Source: Apostichopus japonicus (taxonomy: Eukaryota > Echinodermata > Holothuroidea > Aspidochirotida > Stichopodidae). From it: a stretch of 64,000 nucleotides of DNA. The stretch spans positions 15,847,001-15,911,000 of the forward strand of contig NC_092566.1 of assembly GCF_037975245.1 (NCBI RefSeq), written 5' to 3'. The notes beneath the pieces were generated by a model. It had not been told where the DNA came from. It was given only the letters and a program-made list of their open reading frames with translations, and searched no databases. Shown piece after piece: positions 1-13,109 of the stretch (position 1 is its first letter; every line of letters begins with the position of its first letter). A program made the position numbers and the translations under genes.

Positions 1-3000
1 AATAAGTAAACTGTGAATACTTAAATGAGAAAATCACTACTTATTTTCAAAATGGTCGTAAGTCATGACAGTTCTTCCATTCACATTACACTTAACATGT
101 CAAGTTTGACATCACAAACACCATTTGTTAAAAAAAAACAATGGTGGCTGTTTAGCGTTGCGAGGTTTTCGTAAATTTTAAAAGAAAATCAACCATAATT
201 ATTTCACCCGATACACATAGAGAACACAGTTACTACTGTAAATCTTACAGTTTTGTACCACATTAAAGACTGGATCGTGCTATAATTCAGTAGCATTGCT
301 ATTAGGATTGCAGTAAGAACTGAGGATATGTGTGAATCCAACAAATCCAGTTGTTTGGGATTTGTTGGAATTACAAATATCCTCAGTCGTTATTGTAAAG
401 TTAATAGCACCTGCTACCGATTTATCAGCACGATCCAGTAATTACTGTGGTACAAAAATTTATATTTACGGTAGTTACTGTAATCTCTGTGTGAATCGGC
501 TGGTTATTTTGGTAACAGTAACGTTCAAGAGAGCGTTCTATGTAAATGTTTGGTTTTGTTTTTGTAAATTACTAATCATTTGTACAAGTTAAACTTATTT
601 CTATCATAAAAAATACGTCATATTTGTAAATCTAAAAACTAAGAGCGTCTGATATCCTTTACAAGGTTCGTCATACTAATCATATGCATGCTGACACTAA
701 CCCGTTTTTAAAAAAAATATATTTCTGATTGCAATGAAAAATGAGACAATAATGTGAAGTGCGTAAGAGCTGCATATCTCGCCGATGGGGATAATATATT
801 CTAAAACACTTGTTAACACAAAGAAACCTAATGGTAATGTATGATGAACTGACCTCTTTAATATTACACTGTTGCACAGTAACCTTTGAGCTAGGTTTAC
901 GTGCATACTGTCAAATGGTTAACGCGTTTACGCTGCAAAATAAAGATCGCACATTGCCATATTTACATTACTAAAAGCTAACATTGTCTGGATATGACAG
1001 TATGAGTAGAACACTTCATAGCCATTGCAAGGAATACATCTGATTACAAAACGATTTGGACCAAGTAGGCTATCATGTTGGGAAGTTATTTATTGGCATA
1101 TACACTATAAATAATAGATACATCGCAGCTTTCAGCTTGTATTAGATCGGACGATTAAACATTCATCACTATCGCCGATGCAATGCAAACATACAGTGGT
1201 TATAATTCATGATGTAAGACTGATAATACCAATAAATTTGCTTATTTTGGAATGTCGGTAAGAACGACTAGTCAGTAAGAATCTTTTACAAAGTCATTTA
1301 TTTTACAATACCAACAATGTAACGAAGGGTTTATAATAATGGATTGACATGAATGTCGTAAACAAAGATTGAAAGGTTACTCTTGAATTTGATACGTGGC
1401 TTTTGTCATGCCTATAGAAACTTGGCGGGCATCGGTACAGCTGTACCTAGATGGAAAATGTAGTCGTTTACAATGCCTAAATTAATTAAAATTTTAGTTA
1501 CATTGCCAAAGATATATTATTAGCGTATTCATAATTCCTGGATCTCTTATTTGTTACCTATCCTATACAACCAAACAAACAATTGTAAATTTCAAGACGT
1601 TCGAACATGTTCTATACCGCACAATTAACGCTATAGTTGAACTGTCATTTCAATTATGTTACGAGAGAGAGAGTTACGGAAGACTTCTTACAATAACTAC
1701 ATTAATTGTTGTCATTCGACTGATGCAGGCATTTGCATTACACATTTGTAAGCCATGTCACGTTGACTGCTTTAATGGATGTCAACATTTGTCGAATTAG
1801 CTAGCAAAAGATGCTAGCAAACGATTCATCGTTAGGAGTTTCGTCTGACAGTGTGCGACAACCGCGAACATAACGTTAGCTATTAGCATTAATTTGGATG
1901 GGAAAACAACAGTTCGTAGAGTGTTTGCAGAACATGGCACCAGTTACTTTGGTTTACCGGATGCCTACCGTCCCGCTTAACTAGGTAGACATAGAATAAG
2001 TTGATGGACACCGCGGTAGCTAAGTCTTGGAGACAAAAACTGTAAAGAAAAACGTTTGTTATAAATTCCGAACGAGAGAGCTTCTATACATGTTTTACAT
2101 AAAAGCAACCATTAGAACAGAAGTTTAACCTTGAAGAAATATATCTTCTACAGAAAAAAAGTTAAGTGTACATTTTTAACAAAACCGTGCAAGCAAATGT
2201 AGAACGTATATTCCTTTACATGCAAAACAAATGTAAAGTATTCTCTTAGAAATATCCCATGGTATGTTCCCCTCAATTTACATTTCGTTTGATTCTGACT
2301 ATCTTCATATCAGTATAAAAAATGTGCTTTCTTTTTAGAAAAGGTTAGGATTTTAAAACACGGTTAATATTTTTCCTGCTTTCTGAATTTCATAAAATTG
2401 GTTCAAAGATTTACCATTCTGAAAATTGAAAATTGTATAAGTATGAAACAGATGGAAAAAATAAACATATGAATTTAAATTAAATTTTGCATTAACAGCT
2501 TTAATTGACCAACCGAAGTAAAACATATCAATATCAGTGAAACTATTTACATTTTGTTGTAAACGTATTACACTAAACAAATTCTTAAAAAGGAAACACA
2601 CACATTTACAACTCTGGCATATGTGACATTCATAAGACGTTACCATAACTTTAAAGGATACACGATTAGTCAGTGGGTTCCCATTTCACTGTTGATATTG
2701 TTTAATAATCAATAATGCTTCAAAATCAACCAATACTTTTTTCAAGATGCTTTCAACCATGCTTTTCGACAGAAAATGTTTTTGAACCTAACGTGCGTTA
2801 TTTTTTTTTTTAATTCACATGAATTGTTATAATGCCAAAAGACATTTGAGAAGGAAGCTCATAGGAGCATACCAGTGTTCTGTTGAATGCATAGCAAAGT
2901 TTTCATATGTAAGTCATGTATATGCCAGTAACAACCAACAAATTTACATACATGGCATGTACGAATCCAAAATCCAAAAGATAAAAACTAAAGATCACAA

Positions 3001-3708
3001 AACTGAATACTGCTACTCACCGATGGGAATAATATTTGCTATGAAAATCGCACAAATCAAAAGAAAACTTGGATGTAATTTTTTAGTGACTTCCATCTTT
3101 AATGTTACGGAGATGCCAAATACCCAATTTTTTCCACTAGGTTAACAATCAGGCATGGAATTTGTACTGCCAATTGTCCCCTGAACAGCAATAAATATAC
3201 CACTGTGTCATATCGTACATTTATCACATTTGTTTGCAAACGGTTATATTTACAGTTCACTTTATGCTCTTCTTACTTCTTTCTCTGATTACGGAACTCA
3301 GCATCATAGTTCCTTATCCACGACAGACTGACACCCCTGGTAACTGCTGTCTCCCATTTCATCATAAATATTGCTTGATAGGGTTGAAATGGCATTAATA
3401 GGCATATGCCACACATCGTTATCCTTTTATGCTTATGAAACAACTAATAAGTGTGAACGAAAACGGTGACTTTGGATGGCATTTATAAATTACTTGAAAT
3501 TAAGTTTTTATTGACAAAATTAGAAAGAAAGCAAAACTTTCCATATCGCGAATTAACGTTTTTTGAAATTGTTAGTTTAATTGAATAAAAAAAAACAGTT
3601 TCACATAATATATATATATTTTTGGCAATAGGGACTCGTTAGGGTTATTACTATTAAAAGAGATCAAATCAGCTGACACTCAATTAAATGGCGATTTAGT
3701 GGCTAGCT
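1..3708. repeat. Segmental duplication block, copy 1 (non-coding)
   Basis: This stretch aligns by eye, in the same orientation, with 51556-56452. Both carry the same landmarks in the same order. The last 450 bases before 3708 are almost identical to 55990-56452, while other parts carry many small indels. Short open frames here, such as those near 2353-2646 and 2819-3145, are also present in the other copy but look like chance frames: no domain, and no splice context I can support. Outside the MITE at 205-503 I see no gene. Similarity stops abruptly at 3708, where the LINE begins. Confidence 0.85.
205..503. mobile_element. Palindromic MITE / foldback element
   Basis: The two halves are inverted repeats of each other. 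The left end begins CACCCGATACACA and the right end, reverse complemented, reads CAGCCGATTCACA. Matching arms continue inward to a centre near 345. The element is flanked by TTATTT on both sides (199-204 and 504-509). The paralogous block near 51800 has the flanks joined without the element, i.e. an empty site. No coding capacity. The superfamily is not assigned. Confidence 0.8.
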
Positions 3709-3764
3709 TTGACAAGGTATTGGTGTGGCGCTGCACAGTGGCGACATCCTGTTAGCAAAACTCG

Positions 3765-6715
3765 GTGTTCAACTCACATTTTATCATGGATATTTGTCGT
3801 TTTAATATTTTGTTTGGTGGTAGGTGCTGTTATATGTTCAAAGTGGTGTATGTTGTGTTCTTTTTCGTGCTTTTGACTCTCCCTGGAGCATTTTCTAATG
3901 ATGTTGGCCTTGTATCGAGGCCTACTTACAGCGCTGCTGAACTCATACGGCTACAGCCTAAGCGGATGCTTAGGCCGTTTGATTACGACTATTACCCAAA
4001 GGACATAAAGAAGCGTAAAAGAGGTAGGAAAGGTGGCGTACGAGCTCGTTTAAGACGTGTAAGTCATAACACCCCTCTACCCTCGATTATACTCGGGAAC
4101 GTCAGTTCCCTTCAGAATAAAATTGACGAACTTTTAATCTCAACGCGAGGTAAGCATGAGTTCCACGACTCCAATGTCATGTGCTGAGACGTGGCTTAAC
4201 CCGAACATACCCGACAGTGCAGTTGACATTGATAATTTTACTCCTATCAGGGCGGATCATTCTCACAACTCCGGAAAATCTAAGGGAGGTGGTGTTTGTC
4301 TTTAATTTAATAATCACTGGTGCAATAATTACGTTGTAAAGGAGAAGTTCTGCTGTGAAGATATTGAATTACTCACCGTCGGACTGCGGCCATTTTACCT
4401 TCCCCGGGAATTTAACCAGTTGTTCATCACTGTTGTTTATGTTCACCCGAAGGCGAATAATAGTAGAGCGATTGAAGCCCTTTCTGATAGAATCCAGAAT
4501 ATCAACACATCAAATCCTGAGGCTGTACAACTTATAATGGGAGAGTTCAATAAATGTGACTTTAGTTATCCTAACTTTGTACAGTACATTGACAAATGTA
4601 CAAGAAGGAATGCTATCCTAGATAAATGTTTTGGCAACGTTTAAACTCAATTCAAGGTCAAACTCTGCTCACCCCTTGGGAATTCCGATCACAATACCAT
4701 GTACTTACTTCCACTTTACAGACAGAGGGTCAAACAAAAGAAACCGATTAAGACTACATACCATGAGTGGTCGGATGAAGTCACTGAGACGTTGCGTGGG
4801 TGCTTTGAAAGCACCGACTGGGGCGTGTTTCAAGATGACGACACCAACAATAGGGTTACAGCTGTCAGTGAATACATTAACTTTTGTGTTGAATCCATTG
4901 TACCAACTAAAACAAGATGGGTATTCCCGAACAGTAAACCGTGGTTATCTAAGGATTTGAAGGTATTGATGAAACAGAAACACGTGGCCTACCATAACAA
5001 AGATTACGAAACAGCGAGAACTCGTCAAAGGGAAATTAAAAGAGAAATCAAACGGTGTAAATATCAGTATGGAAAGAAACTTGAACGTAAATTTCAGTGC
5101 AACGATAGTCGAGCGGCGTGGAAAGTCATGTCCACCATCACTGGTCATAAACTGAAAAAGTCAGACACTGCACATGCTACTATGGACTTCATTAATGAAC
5201 TCAATCAGTTTTATTGTAGATTTGACGAGATCGATTTTAATGAAGAACAGCTTTCTCTTCGTGCAATTCTATTTGATAAGTGCAATGATTTAAACAGGGT
5301 TATTTTATCAGTTGACGAGGTCCATACGCTATTTTCTCGGGTAAATGTACATAAAGCTAGCGGACCGGATCGTATTAGTAACAAAGTAATTAAGTTATGC
5401 TCTGCCCAGTTAGCTCCCATCTTTACTGAAATTTTTCAAGATACAATTGATACTGGTGAGATCCCTGTTATTTGGAAAACATCTGCAATCACCCCAGTTC
5501 CAAAATCACGTACAGTCATTACCTTAAATGATTATCGTCCAGTGGCACTTACTTCTACCGTAATGAAATGTCTCGAAAAATTTATCCTTAGGACTTTGTT
5601 AAATGAGAGTGGCGTTACCATAGATCCCATGCAATTTGCATATAGAGCTAATAGAAGTGTTGATGACGCAGTCCTATTGTTTTTGCGTAAATTTTTCAAC
5701 ACTTGGAAACTCCAAATTCTTTTGTTAGGGCTACATTTGTTGACTTTTCGAGTGCCTTCAACTCCATTCAGCCGCACTTACTAATTAATAAACTGTTAGC
5801 TATGGGTGTAAATTGCAGGTTACTGTTGTGGATTTTAAACTATTTAAGAGACAGACCACAGTTTGTTAAATTAAATGGCATTTGCTCTGATGTTCGATCC
5901 GTTAGTACTGGTGCCCCCCAGGGATGCTGTCTATCTCCTGTCCTTTTCTGCTTATACACTAACGATTGCAGAAGTAAACACGATGTCTGTTCTATTATTA
6001 AATATGCTGATGATACAGTGATAACCGGTTACCTGCACAACGATGTTGTTGCTCCGTATGAGAAGGAAATCGAGGATTTTGTTACTTGGTGCAACCAAAA
6101 CTACCTAAAATTGAATGGCAAAAAACTAAGGAGATAGTATTTGACTTCAGAAAACAGCCACATGATCATGCTCAAATCAGGGTTAATGATGAGATTGTCG
6201 AAAAGGTGCACCACTATAAATATCTTGGTACTATCATTGAGTGTAAACTTAACTTCAAAGACCAGGTTGATGCAATTAGATCAAAAGCTTGCCAACGATT
6301 GTACTTTTTACGTAAACTGAAATATTTTAATGTCGACAACACTATTCATTTACTTTTTTACCAGTCAGTGATACAAAGCGTGCTGACTTTTAGTATTATT
6401 TGTTTTTACGGGCTGCTTACAAAGGATTCTTCGATTAAATTAGAGAAGGTTGTAAGGCCTGCCAGCCGTACTATTGGGAGGGATATTTGTTTAAAAACTA
6501 TTTACGAACTCTACATTGATATGGTGCACCAGAAAACCCATGGAATATTAAAAGACCATACACATCCTCTTTTCGAAATCTATGTATTCTGCCGTTCAGG
6601 CAGCAGACTTCGCATGCCACGGTCTAAGCATAACAGATTCAGGTTTCCTTTTGTACCCAGTTCTGTTTCTCTTTTCAACCTGAGGGCTGTTAGATGGGTT
6701 TCTTTTGTTTTATAA
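3765..6715 (+). pseudogene. LINE ORF2-like endonuclease/reverse transcriptase, broken
   Basis: The reading frame is interrupted several times: a frameshift near 4180 just before the ETWLN motif, an in-frame TAA near 4301, shifts between about 4380 and 4700, one near 5700 just before the RT motif with the first catalytic Asp, and one near 6090-6130. The longest clean piece is 4699-5784 (about 361 codons). The RT core residues (FVDFSSAF, YADD) are still readable, so the element decayed recently enough to be recognised. It cannot encode a working protein as it stands. Confidence 0.85.
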
Positions 6716-6896
6716 TCTTGTTTATATATGTATATATGTGTATATCTTTCTCACATGTGATATTGTTGCTGTTATTATTCTTACCTTTTCATTCAACTTC
6801 TCTGTGTTTTGTTTATACTAATATTTTACTGTATTCTGAATGTAACTTTATAACTTTGATTTATATGTGTTTTGCTGCAGGGCGACAAATTTCCAT

Positions 6897-7138
6897 ATCC
6901 ATCCATCCATCCATCCATCCATCCATCCATCCATCCATCCATCCATCCATCCATCCATCCATCCATCCATCCATCCATCCATCCATCCATCCATCCATCC
7001 ATCCATCCATCCATCCATCCATCCATCCATCCATCCATCCATCCATCCATCCATCCATCCATCCATCCATCCATCCATCCATCCATCCATCCATCCATCC
7101 ATCCATCCATCCATCCATCCATCCATCCATCCATCCAT
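6897..7138. repeat. (ATCC)n / (CATC)n microsatellite
   Basis: About 60 perfect tandem copies of a tetranucleotide directly follow the LINE 3' region. Open frames through it on both strands (IHPS and MDGW repeats) are artefacts of a 4-bp unit read in triplets. Confidence 0.97.
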
Positions 7139-8215
7139 TGTTCAAATACATTTGATAATATCCTGTATTCATTTAAATGCCTAGTTTTAGAGCTAACAAT
7201 TACAACTTTCAGTTGTGATACCGTCCTGCATTGAACAAGGGAGTTGTTATGGAAACTCCCTGGTATAACTAGGCAATTTAAACACAGTAAGTTTTCAATG
7301 TTAAAAGCGACCATTTGGTCTTTATTCCATTGTGGTTTCGGTCGAGTGGTTTTGCTGAAAAAGAGGAACTTTCATCTGGGATCTAAGCCGTAAAAGCAGA
7401 CAAAAAGGAGGAAATTCTGTACCCCGTTTCATCCATTGTAGCCTCTCGTTAAGATGTTTTTGAATGCGCTTAACTGTCTCAAGTGGTATCAGTGGCTTAG
7501 GCGCGTTAATCTATAAGGCTAACAAAGCTGTCTTTAGATTTTGCTGGGGAAGGAGTTTGCTGATATTGCTGCAAGTTGTATATCCGTTGGATGGGTCCGG
7601 ATTCCTGTATCATTGGTATCGAGATAGTGATAGCAGTGACGATTAGACGGATATCAATTACACTCGTAATGTAAGCCCGATAGAATGATTAAGAACAATG
7701 AAGAAATTATTATTATGTAACAATTATAATAGTTACATTGTTAACGTTTAATAATAATATTCAAGGTAATGAACTTCGTTACATATTTGCCTTCGTGTAA
7801 AGGAAAACAATATTTGATCTTGATTCTCTCGTCTGGAGTATTGTCATTATATAGGTCTATGGAGTGGGATCGTAATTGAGCTCAGTGCAAGTATAGCATA
7901 AAAATGTATATCCACATGAAACTTTACGTTTATTTTACGTTTATTAGACGTTGCTTTCCTTCTTAAACAAGTAGTCAGTTTAGTACCAGAATGGATACCG
8001 ACCATTCACCGAAATTGCCAAATATCAAATAGGAAGCACGACTGCATGTCTACATAATTATACAATCTTGCTATGAAGTCATACACAAACTATAACTTTA
8101 AAACGTTATTAAAATATCCGGTAGCAGCAACATGACATATTGGGATATAAAAAAAAACTTCCATCTGTAACCAAGGAAGGTATGGCGGGCAACCTACCAC
8201 AGCGTTACTCATATT
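7139..8215. other. No recognised feature
   Basis: AT-rich unique-looking sequence between the LINE tail and the satellite array. I see no coding exon, RNA gene or element end. The short frame at 7464-7646 has no recognisable domain. Confidence 0.5.
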
Positions 8216-8269
8216 TCAGTTGGGACGCACATTTCGGATTCACGTAGCTCATAAGCTGCTTCTCATGAA

Positions 8270-8500
8270 GTTAAAAAGTGGCATTGAATGGAATTTTAGG
8301 CCCTCTAAATATGAAAATAATGTTCGAATTTCTTTTATAAAAATGGTCTGTTTTGGCAACAAAGAGACGAATTATGAGATTATCATTGACTGACAGGTCG
8401 TCAAAAGGGCCCCAACAAAGCCACGCATGGTTTTGAAAAGAAATAAAAAAAGTCAGGATTTTGGCCAAAAAATGAGAAAAATCATAAGGGTATAGCCTTA
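8270..8500 (-). repeat. Inverted, diverged satellite monomer at array edge
   Basis: The stretch near 8448-8505 (AAAAAAGTCAGGATTTTGG and following, to a run ending GGGTATAGCCTTA) is the reverse complement of the standard TAAGGCTATACCC...GACTTTTTTA portion of the monomer. From about 8580 on the units run in the normal direction, so the array edge holds a head-to-head junction. A phrase TTCAGTTGGGACGCACATTT occurs on both sides (8216 and 8540). Confidence 0.7.
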
Positions 8501-9139
8501 AGAAATGATCAAATTTGGCCGAAAAATGACACTCCTGAAATTTCAGTTGGGACGCACATTTCAGATTCTGGGACGCACAATATCGGATTATGATTTTGTT
8601 CGAATTTGGCCAAAATCACGACTTTTTTAATTCTTCCCAAAATTGTACCTGGGGAGTGTGGCGCCCTTTTGATTCCTTTCCATGTGATCAGAGCAGAATA
8701 AACAGTCATATTTCGGTGAAAAATGAAATTTAAAAACCATATCTTGACGTGATTTCATATCAAATTTAAATGACTAAAACTTCGTCGAATTCCACTTTTG
8801 TTGCGAGAGAAGCGTTCACTTAGGTTCTGGGAACCCGTATAAGTATCCTGAGAGAAATTTGAGAACTTTCATTTTTGGCCGAAATTTGGCAATTTTGTAA
8901 GGCTATTATATACCCTCATGATTTATTTCGATTTTGGCCAAAATCACGACTTTTTTAATTCTTCCCAAAATTGTACCTGGGGAGTATGGCGCACTTTTGA
9001 TTCCTTTCCATGTGATCAGAGCAGAATAAACAGTCATATTTCGGTGAAAAATGAAATTTAAAAACCATATCTTGACGTGATTTCATATCAAATTTAAATG
9101 AGTGAAACTTCGTCGAATTCCACTTTTGTCACAAGAGAA

Positions 9140-10942
9140 TTTCAATTTCAATTTTCAATTTCAATTTCTTTATTCCAGTGTAAATGATAACATTTATAAA
9201 TAGGACACATAAAAAAGTGATACATAAAAGACGTAAACATGTACAAAAATGAAAGCATGAAACAAAAACAAGAAATAAGATAGAGGAATAGAAGTTTTAA
9301 AGATTAAAGATTAAAAGGATTATAACAGAGATTCTAAGAACCCATTTTGAATATAAATGGCTGCTCTGTAGATAAATGAGTTCTATAAAGCATAATTCTA
9401 AAAGATGGCAAGATAGTAGGATTACGTAGATTGTACTTCCTGATTCTATTGCACAGAGAGATCAACTCGGAGTGAAGTGGGTGATCTTTAGAACTATGTA
9501 TATTCTTAGCTAGTCTTATGAATTCATTTTTAGCAGCAGTGTTTACTTTACCAACAAGGCTTTCATAGTCGAGATTAAATATTTTGGAGCAGTATTTCAA
9601 GAAACTTCTAATTCTTTTCTTGTCCTTTTCAATTAGAAAGTGATACCAGACAGGAACTGCATACACAATCACTGGCAGAATTGATGAGCTGAAAACCTTA
9701 TCTCTTACATTAGAATGAAAATAAGGAGTAATATATGCCAACGTTGATACAATATAATACACCTTAGACATCGATTTAGATATATGTTTAGTAAAGGTTA
9801 ACTTGGCGTCAATATCAACTCCTAAGTACATAGTATGAGACACCCGCTCAACAATGGAGCCTTGAACATAAGTTTTCTGATCCCTGGTCTGAATGAGACC
9901 TTGATGTTTAATGTTAATGTTTTCAAAAATTATTTCTTTAGATTTCTTTGGATTAAGTAAGAGGTTCTTCTGCTCACACAAATTGACCATATTATCAATA
10001 CAGTATTTATAGTCATTTTGATTTTCAAGGTGTATCCGCTTTGAAATGTTACAGGATATGGCTATATCATCAGCGTACTTAATTACATCACACCCCATTG
10101 AAGAACGTATATCATCTGTGTATATTGTAAAAAGTAACGCAGATAGAGGACCTCCCTGGGGGACTCCCACTGTAATATTTGATTCCTCTGAATAACCTTT
10201 CTGTAGCTTGACTTGTCGAGACCATCCTTGTAAAAAATTAGCCAACCAATTTATAAGCCAAGGCTCATTGATAAAACTACACAAACTTTGGATTAACCGA
10301 TTTGGTAAAACCGTATTAAAAGCACTTGAAAAATCTAAGAATAAAACTTTAGTGACTGTTGTGTCACTCTGATTTAAACCAGAAACAACACAATGTACGA
10401 GCTTGAGTATAGCATCTGTGCAGGACACGCCTTTTTTGTAGGCAAACTGATTTTTATCACCGTGTGATACGATGGCCTGCGTCAAGTATGGAAATAATAA
10501 TTTTTGCATACAGTTAAAACCAATGTTGGACATGTCAATTGGTCTAAAATCGTTTACAGATGTTGGAATAGAGATTTTAGGCACAGGTGATGTTTTAGCA
10601 TGCTTCCATTGGGACGGAATTGAATTCTCATTTAAACTTACATTATATAAATTAGTGAATATGCCAGCTAATTCTTCAGAGCAATACTTGTACACCCACC
10701 AGGGAATTTGATCAAAACCAGACGCAATTCCTATCTTAACAAGTCCAAATTGTCTTTTTACATCTTTCTTTAGTATTACTGGTGGTTCAGCAGTTGATAG
10801 GTCTGGTAGTATAAGTGAAATATCTTTGCTCGAAGCATCATTAAAACGTCCGAAGTGTTGACTTAATTTTTGGCCAAACTCATCAGTTACCAAGTTTCTT
10901 TGCTGTTCATCTGGTTTCCGTATTGATTTGAGTAGATCCCAC
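9140..10942 (-). mobile_element. 5'-truncated LINE inserted in the satellite
   Basis: The element lies antisense to the window strand, with its 3' tail at 9140-9180: GAAATT-type short repeats preceded by AATAAA on the minus strand. It splits a satellite monomer. AGAGAA occurs at both junctions (9134-9139 and 10943-10948), a plausible 6-bp target-site duplication. The 5' end is truncated within the coding region, as usual for target-primed reverse transcription. Confidence 0.85.
9334..10942 (-). CDS. LINE reverse transcriptase, N-terminally truncated
   Basis: An uninterrupted frame encodes the palm and fingers of a non-LTR reverse transcriptase. Visible motifs are FRPIDMSN (motif 2 region), LDFSSAFN (first catalytic Asp), GVPQGGPLSALLF, and KYADDIAIS (YADD catalytic pair), followed by a C-terminal region ending at 9334. 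The endonuclease and the RT start are missing because the element is 5' truncated. The open frame continues to 11079, but about 45 codons at its N-terminal end are satellite DNA, not LINE. Lack of stops or shifts over 536 codons suggests a young insertion. It is unlikely to be expressed or functional without its 5' half. Confidence 0.85.
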
Positions 10943-13109
10943 AGAGAAGCGTTTATTTGGGTTCTGGGAACCCGTATAAGTATCCTGAGAGAAATTTGAG
11001 AACTTTCATTTTTGGCCGAAATTTGGCAATTTTGTAAGGCTATACCCTTATGATTTTGTTCGATTTTGGCCAAAATCACGACTTTTTAATTCTTCCCAAA
11101 ATTGTACCTGGGATGTGTGGCGCCCTTTTGATTCCTTTCCATGTGATCAGAGCAGAATAAACAGTCATATTTCGGTGAAAAATGAAATTTAAAAACCATA
11201 TCTTGACGTGATTTCATATCAAATTTAAATGAGTGAAACTTCGTCGAATTCCACTTTTGTTGCGAGAGAAGCGTTTATTTAGGTTCTGGGAACCCGTATA
11301 AGTATACCCTTATGATATTGTTCGATTTTGGCCAAAATCACGACTTTTTTAATTCTTCCCAAAATTGTACCTGGGGAGTATGGCGCCCTTTTGATTCCTT
11401 TCCATGTGATCAGAGCAGAATAAACAGTCATATTTCGGTGAAAAATGAAATTTAAAAACCATATCTTGACGTGATTTCATATCAATTTAAATGACTAAAA
11501 CTTCGTCGAATTCCACTTTTGTCGCGAGCGAAGCGTTCATTTAGGTTCTGGGAACCCGTATAAGTATCCTGAGAGAAATTTGAGAACTTTCATTTTTGGC
11601 CGAAATTTGGCAATTTTGTAAGGCTATTATATACCCTCATGATTTATTTCGATTTTGGCCAAACTCACGACTTTTTTAATTCTTCCCAAAATTGTACCTG
11701 GGGAGTGTGGCGCACTTTTGATTCCTTTCCATGTGATCAGAGCAGAATAAACAGTCATATTTCGGTGAAAAATGAAATTTAAAAACCATATCTTGACGTG
11801 ATTTCATATCAAATTTAAATGACTAAAACTTCGTCGAATTCCACTTTTGTCACAAGAGAAGCGTTTATTTGGGTTCTGGGAACCCGTATAAGTATCCTGA
11901 GAGAAATTTGAGAACTTTCGTTTTTGGCCGAAATTTGGCAATTTTGTAAGGCTATACCCTTATGATATTGTTCGATTTTGGCCAAAATCACGACTTTTTT
12001 TAATTCTTCCCAAAATTGTACCTGGGATGTGTGGCGCCCTTTTGATTCCTTTCCATGTGATCATAGCAGAACAAACAGTCAAATTTCGGTGAAAAATGAA
12101 ATTTAAAAACCATATCTTGACGTGATTTCATATCAAATTAAATGAGTGAAACTTCGTCGAATTCCACTTTTGTTGCGAGAGAAGCGTTTATTTAGGTTCT
12201 GGGAACCCGTATAAGTATACCCTTATGATATTGTTCGATTTTGGCCAAAATCACGACTTTTTTAATTCTTCCCAAAATTGTACCTGGGGAGTATGGTGCC
12301 CTTTTGATTCCTGTCCATGTGATCAGAGCAGAATAAACAGTCATATTTCGGTGAAAAATGAAATTTAAAAACCATATCTTGACGTGATTTCATATCAAAT
12401 TTAAATGACTAAAACTTCGTCGAATTCCACTTTTGTCACAAGAGAAGCGTTAATTTGGGTTCTGGGAACCCGTATAAGTATCCTGAGAGAAATTTGAGAA
12501 CTTTCATTTTTGGCCGAAATTTGGCATTTTTGTAAGGCTATTATATACCCTTATGATATTGTTCGATTTTGGCCAAAATCACGACTTTTTTTAATTCTTC
12601 CCAAAATTGTACCTGGGGAGTGTGGCGCACTTTTGATTCCTTTCCATGTGATCAGAGCAGAATAAACAGTCATATTTCGGTGAAAAATGAAATTTAAAAA
12701 CCATATCTTGACGTGATTTCATATCAATTTAAATGACTAAAACTTCGTCGAATTCCACTTTTGTCGCGAGCGAAGCGTTCATTTAGGTTCTGGGAACCCG
12801 TATAAGTATCCTGAGAGAAATTTGAGAACTTTCATTTTTGGCCGAAATTTGGCAATTTTGTAAGGCTATTATATACCCTTATGATATTGTTCGATTTTGG
12901 CCAAAATCACGACTTTTTTTAATTCTTCCCAAAATTGTACCTGGGGATGTGTGGCGCCCTTTTGATTCCTTTCCATGTGATCATAGCAGAATAAACAGTC
13001 AAATTTCGGTGAAAAATGAAATTTAAAAACCATATCTTGACGGGATTTCATATCAAATTTAAATGAATAAAACTTCGTCGAATTCCACTTTTGTTGCGAG
13101 AGAAGCGTT

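Larger units (their letters stand above)
3709..7138 (+). mobile_element. Degenerate full-length-like LINE (APE endonuclease + RT)
   Basis: A non-LTR retrotransposon in sense orientation. It runs from a 5' region, through an endonuclease-like region (ETWLN near 4186; SGKSKGGGV near 4275; a GEF..CDF stretch near 4540), to a reverse transcriptase (VDFSSAFN near 5735, APQGC near 5915, YADD near 6005) and a C-terminal region near 6650. It ends in a long CATC microsatellite that probably started as the 3' tail. The left edge coincides with the end of the duplicated block at 3708. No target-site duplication was found. It belongs to the CR1/L2/Jockey/RTE grade of LINEs; I cannot fix the clade without a tree. 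Confidence 0.85.

Noticed and set aside
2819-3145. A 108-codon frame also partly present at 55517-55702
   Set aside because: Shared because the DNA is duplicated. The frame is cut short in copy 2 by a stop and no domain is seen.
6826-7314. Long open frames of repeated IHPS or MDGW on both strands
   Set aside because: A 4-bp repeat is open in several frames by design; there is no start context or homologous protein.
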